Source: Pseudomonas gingeri (lineage in GTDB: Bacteria; Pseudomonadota; Gammaproteobacteria; Pseudomonadales; Pseudomonadaceae). From it: a stretch of DNA of 41,945 bases. This document shows, piece by piece, positions 39,522 to 41,945 of the stretch (its first letter is position 1; every line of letters begins with the position of its first letter). A program made the position numbers and the translations under genes. The notes below the pieces were generated by a model. The model had not been told where the DNA came from, searched no databases, and worked only from the letters and a program-made list of their open reading frames with translations. The stretch spans positions 34,482-76,426 of the forward strand of contig NZ_JACAPR010000014.1 in NCBI RefSeq assembly GCF_013385635.1, read 5' to 3'.

Positions 39522-40310
39522 ATGTTGATGAAAAAGGCGCTCCTTGTGAGCGCCTTTTTTGTGGGCGCGATTTGGCAGGTGCCGGCGCTGGCGTCCTGCC
39601 CGGCGCTACCTGGAGCCTTGCGGGTCGAGGTGCAGCGGGTCATCGACGGTGACACCGTGCGCCTGAAAGATGGTCGCAGCGTCCGGCTGATCGGCGTCAA
39701 TGCGCCGGAGCTGGGGCGCAAGGGGCGGGCCGCCGAACCTTTTGCCGAGGCGGCCCGCCGGCGTCTCCAGTCCCTGGTGATGGAAAACGATGGTCAGGTC
39801 GGCTTGGTAACGGGGCGCGAGCGCCGCGACCGGTATGGGCGGACCCTGGCTCATCTGTATGGCCGCGAGGGTGTCAATCTCGAAGCGCGACTGCTCGCCG
39901 AGGGCTTGGCTTATCAGGTGGTCATCGCGCCCAACGACAATTTGTTCGAATGCCAGCAGCTCGCCGAGCGCCAGGCCCGGCAGCTTGGGCTTGGGCTGTG
40001 GAGGCGCCCATCTGTACTGAAGGCGGATCAGATCCGAAAGCCCGGTTTTGCCTTGTTGACTGGCCGTGTGAACAATATTCGACGTAATCGTGGCGGGTTA
40101 TGGATCGAGTTGCAGGGGGCGGTTGTACTGCATGTGGCAGCCGATCGGCTGGAGCGATTCGACTCCGCGTGGATTTCTCGGCTCAAAGGCAGGCAAGTCG
40201 AGGCCCGGGGCTGGGTGGTCGGACGCAGTGGTCGAGGCCCGTTACGCAAGCGGGGCTTGCGCTGGTTGTTATCCCTGGATCATCCGGGGATGCTTCAAGC
40301 GGCACGCTGA
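39522..40310 (+). CDS. Exported thermonuclease-family protein (SNase-like)
   Basis: A 262-aa protein with a Sec signal peptide (KKALLVSAFFVGAIWQVPALA, probable cleavage before SCPALPG) and a staphylococcal-nuclease-like domain (about 35-150). The nuclease core is VIDGDTVRLKDGRSVRLIGVNAPELG, ...RDRYGRTLAHLY. The equivalents of catalytic Arg35, Glu43 and Arg87 and of Asp21 are present; the Asp40 equivalent is Asn, which also occurs in relatives. A further 95-residue OB-like tail (VLKADQIRKPGFALLTGRVNNIRRNRGG..) may bind nucleic acid. Ribosome-binding sequence before the ATG at 39522 (or 39528) is poor. Codons 4-13 coincide with a terminator hairpin, so expression may be low or conditional. It probably acts in the periplasm or outside. 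Confidence 0.88.
   Translation: MLMKKALLVSAFFVGAIWQVPALASCPALPGALRVEVQRVIDGDTVRLKDGRSVRLIGVNAPELGRKGRAAEPFAEAARRRLQSLVMENDGQVGLVTGRERRDRYGRTLAHLYGREGVNLEARLLAEGLAYQVVIAPNDNLFECQQLAERQARQLGLGLWRRPSVLKADQIRKPGFALLTGRVNNIRRNRGGLWIELQGAVVLHVAADRLERFDSAWISRLKGRQVEARGWVVGRSGRGPLRKRGLRWLLSLDHPGMLQAAR
39530..39560 (+). terminator. Intrinsic terminator of rpmE inside the next gene's signal peptide
   Basis: AAAAA-GGCGCTC-CTTGT-GAGCGCC-TTTTTT: a perfect 7-bp GC-rich stem with A-run before and T-run after, 57 bases downstream of the rpmE stop. It is the only terminator-like structure before the next gene, and it overlaps codons for KKALLVSAFF of that gene. Confidence 0.85.
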
Positions 40311-40493
40311 TAAAAAATTGTAGACATTTTCAGTCATGATTGTGAACAGTAAGGCCCTTGTGTTCCGTGGCTCTTGGGCCAAAGTCGTAGGGTGCGGCCC
40401 TTGACACCTGTGACTGGTCAGTCTTGTGAGGACTTTACGACACGCGTATCCTCGGCGGTCCGTCAGTCCCACAGTAAAAAGCGGAATGCCCAC

Positions 40494-41762
40494 ATGTCAG
40501 ATTTGAAAACTGCCGCTCTCGAATACCACGCCAATCCTCGTCCGGGGAAACTGAGCGTCGAGCTCACCAAAGCCACCGCTACCGCCCGCGACCTGTCGCT
40601 GGCCTACAGCCCTGGCGTCGCCGAACCAGTGCGTGAAATCGCCCGCGATCCTGAGCTGGCCTACAAGTACACTGGCAAGGGCAACCTGGTTGCAGTCATT
40701 TCCGATGGCACCGCGATTCTCGGCCTGGGTAACCTCGGCCCATTGGCCTCCAAGCCGGTCATGGAAGGCAAGGGCGTGCTGTTCAAGCGCTTCGCCGGTA
40801 TCGACGTGTTCGACATCGAAGTCGACTCGGAAAGCCCGCAAGCCTTCATCGACACCGTCAAGCGTATCTCCATCACCTTCGGTGGCATCAACCTGGAAGA
40901 CATCAAGGCACCTGAGTGCTTTGAGATCGAACGTGCCCTGATCGAGCAGTGCGATATCCCGGTATTCCACGATGACCAGCACGGTACCGCGATCGTTACC
41001 GCGGCCGGTATGATCAACGCCCTGGAAATCGCTGGCAAAACCCTGCCTGAAGCGAAGATCGTCTGCCTGGGCGCCGGTGCCGCCGCCATCTCCTGCATGA
41101 AATTGCTGGTGAGCATGGGCGCCAAGATCGAGAACATCTTCATGGTTGACCGTACTGGCGTGATCCACGCTGGCCGTGACGACCTGAACCAGTACAAGGC
41201 GGTATTCGCCCACGCGACCGAGAAGCGCAGCCTGGCTGACGCTCTGAAGGGCGCTGACGTGTTCGTCGGCCTGTCCGGTCCGAACCTGCTGGACGCCGAA
41301 GGCCTGTTGTCGATGGCGGCCAACCCGATCGTGTTCGCCTGCTCGAACCCGGATCCGGAAATCTCCCCGGAGCTGGCCCACGCCACCCGTAGCGACGTGA
41401 TCATGGCCACCGGCCGTTCGGACTACCCGAACCAGGTCAACAACGTCCTGGGCTTCCCGTTCATCTTCCGTGGTGCCCTGGACGTTCGCGCCAAGCGCAT
41501 CAACGAAGAAATGAAAGTGGCCGCGGCCAACGCCCTGCGTGAACTGGCCAAGCTGCCGGTACCTCAGGAAGTGTGCGACGCCTACGGCGGCATCAAGCTG
41601 GAGTTCGGTCGTGAGTACATCATTCCGAAGCCAATGGATGCCCGTCTGATTACCCTGATCTCCGATGCGGTGGCCAAGGCTGCGATCGAGACTGGTGTGG
41701 CGACCCTGCCGTATCCGAAGAACTACCCGCTGAAAAGCGTGGATGACGTGTTCAACGGCTAA
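40494..41762 (+). CDS. maeB: NAD(P)-dependent malic enzyme
   Basis: Oxidatively decarboxylates L-malate to pyruvate with NADP+ (or NAD+), supplying reducing power and pyruvate. The 422-aa protein is the short form, without the phosphotransacetylase-like C-terminal domain of the roughly 760-aa E. coli MaeB. It contains SLAYSPGVAEP (catalytic Tyr), the metal-binding VFHDDQHGTAIV, the nucleotide-binding CLGAGAAAISCMKLL and SNPDPEISPE. The frame is open to 40374, but the ATG at 40494 gives the usual MSDLKTAALEYHANPRPGKL start. A TTGACA at 40401-40406 may be a -35 box, but the -10 region after it is poor. A strong terminator follows. NADPH made here could support PHA and fatty-acid synthesis. Confidence 0.96.
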   Translation: MSDLKTAALEYHANPRPGKLSVELTKATATARDLSLAYSPGVAEPVREIARDPELAYKYTGKGNLVAVISDGTAILGLGNLGPLASKPVMEGKGVLFKRFAGIDVFDIEVDSESPQAFIDTVKRISITFGGINLEDIKAPECFEIERALIEQCDIPVFHDDQHGTAIVTAAGMINALEIAGKTLPEAKIVCLGAGAAAISCMKLLVSMGAKIENIFMVDRTGVIHAGRDDLNQYKAVFAHATEKRSLADALKGADVFVGLSGPNLLDAEGLLSMAANPIVFACSNPDPEISPELAHATRSDVIMATGRSDYPNQVNNVLGFPFIFRGALDVRAKRINEEMKVAAANALRELAKLPVPQEVCDAYGGIKLEFGREYIIPKPMDARLITLISDAVAKAAIETGVATLPYPKNYPLKSVDDVFNG

Positions 41763-41781
41763 GCCGTTGTAGCGTTAAAAC

Positions 41782-41816
41782 AAAAAGCCCCGGTTCGAAA
41801 GAATCGGGGCTTTTTT
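41782..41816 (+). terminator. Intrinsic terminator of maeB
   Basis: AAAAAGCCCCGGTTC-GAAA-GAATCGGGGCTTTTTT forms a stem of about 14 bp with a T-run, 19 bases after the maeB stop. The A-rich side makes it potentially bidirectional. Confidence 0.93.
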
Positions 41817-41853
41817 GTGGCCATTTGGATAATGGGGCTGGACGCAATTCCTT

Positions 41854-41937
41854 GCAGGAGGCTGGCTTGCCAGCGATGAGGCCCTTGAGCCTTGCGCCGT
41901 CCATGCGGACGTCATCGCTGGCAAGCCAGCTCCTACA
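41854..41937. repeat. REPIN (CTGGCTTGCCAG variant) after maeB
   Basis: GCAGGAGGCTGGCTTGCCAG and CTGGCAAGCCAGCTCCTACA are inverted partners about 40 bases apart, a sequence variant of the REPIN at 7088. The right end reaches almost to the end of the window. Confidence 0.85.
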
Positions 41938-41945
41938 CAAGCCAG

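Noticed and set aside
40401..40429. TTGACA at 40401 as the maeB promoter
   Set aside because: The -35 is perfect, but at 17 bases the -10 would be TTGTGA, which has too few matches; left as a remark under maeB.

Overview
The window is a stretch of chromosome from a Pseudomonas of the fluorescens type. The GC content is high and codon use is strongly G/C-ending. The intergenic gaps carry the dispersed REP/REPIN repeats of this group, and the gene order (hut, pip, dtd, opgGH, mcp, rsmE, tatCBA, hisEI, ubiBJE, pha, hslUV, argS, priA, rpmE, maeB) matches, from memory, the PA5046 to PA5098 side of P. aeruginosa PAO1. There are 37 protein-coding genes and one probable gene remnant. I see no tRNA, rRNA, CRISPR array, prophage or transposase gene, and no gene-free stretch longer than about 290 bases.

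Layout. (1) 1-7072, plus strand: the downstream part of a histidine-utilisation operon: a histidase-like paralogue, the true histidase hutH, the permease hutT, hutI and hutG. (2) 7166-9742: a minus-strand gene of unknown role whose C-terminal half resembles M29 aminopeptidases, then pip-dtd on the plus strand. (3) 10009-14398: opgGH, for periplasmic glucan synthesis. (4) 14653-17645: an orphan amino-acid-type periplasmic binding protein and a convergent HBM-domain chemoreceptor (McpK/McpS type), with the decayed tail of a second chemoreceptor between them. (5) 17814-23921, minus strand: a tightly packed ubiE-ubiJ-ubiB-hisI-hisE-tatA-tatB-tatC-rsmE series. (6) 24079-31156: the medium-chain-length polyhydroxyalkanoate (PHA) locus, with phaI-phaF reading towards phaC1-phaZ-phaC2-phaD and a shared terminator where they meet. 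(7) 31399-39089, minus strand: a DUF971 gene, hslVU behind an RpoH-type promoter, an FtsN-like SPOR gene, argS and priA. (8) 39254-41762, plus strand: rpmE, a secreted thermonuclease-like gene and maeB.

How they work together. The hut genes take up histidine and degrade it to glutamate, formate and ammonia. The pha cluster makes, stores and re-mobilises PHA: synthases PhaC1/C2, depolymerase PhaZ, granule phasins PhaI/PhaF and regulator PhaD. HslUV is a heat-shock protease. UbiE/J/B serve ubiquinone synthesis, and TatABC export folded proteins.

I found no convincing new multi-gene system. The observations I rate highest are: the hutH paralogue that has lost exactly the Ala-Ser-Gly triad needed to build the MIO cofactor; an intrinsic terminator, probably of rpmE, that lies inside the signal-peptide codons of the next gene; a chemoreceptor-tail remnant with an in-frame stop; the uncharacterised M29-like protein whose stop codon is supplied by a REP element; and a structured leader with a mini-ORF in front of opgG. 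Promoter and leader calls come from reading the sequence and are untested.
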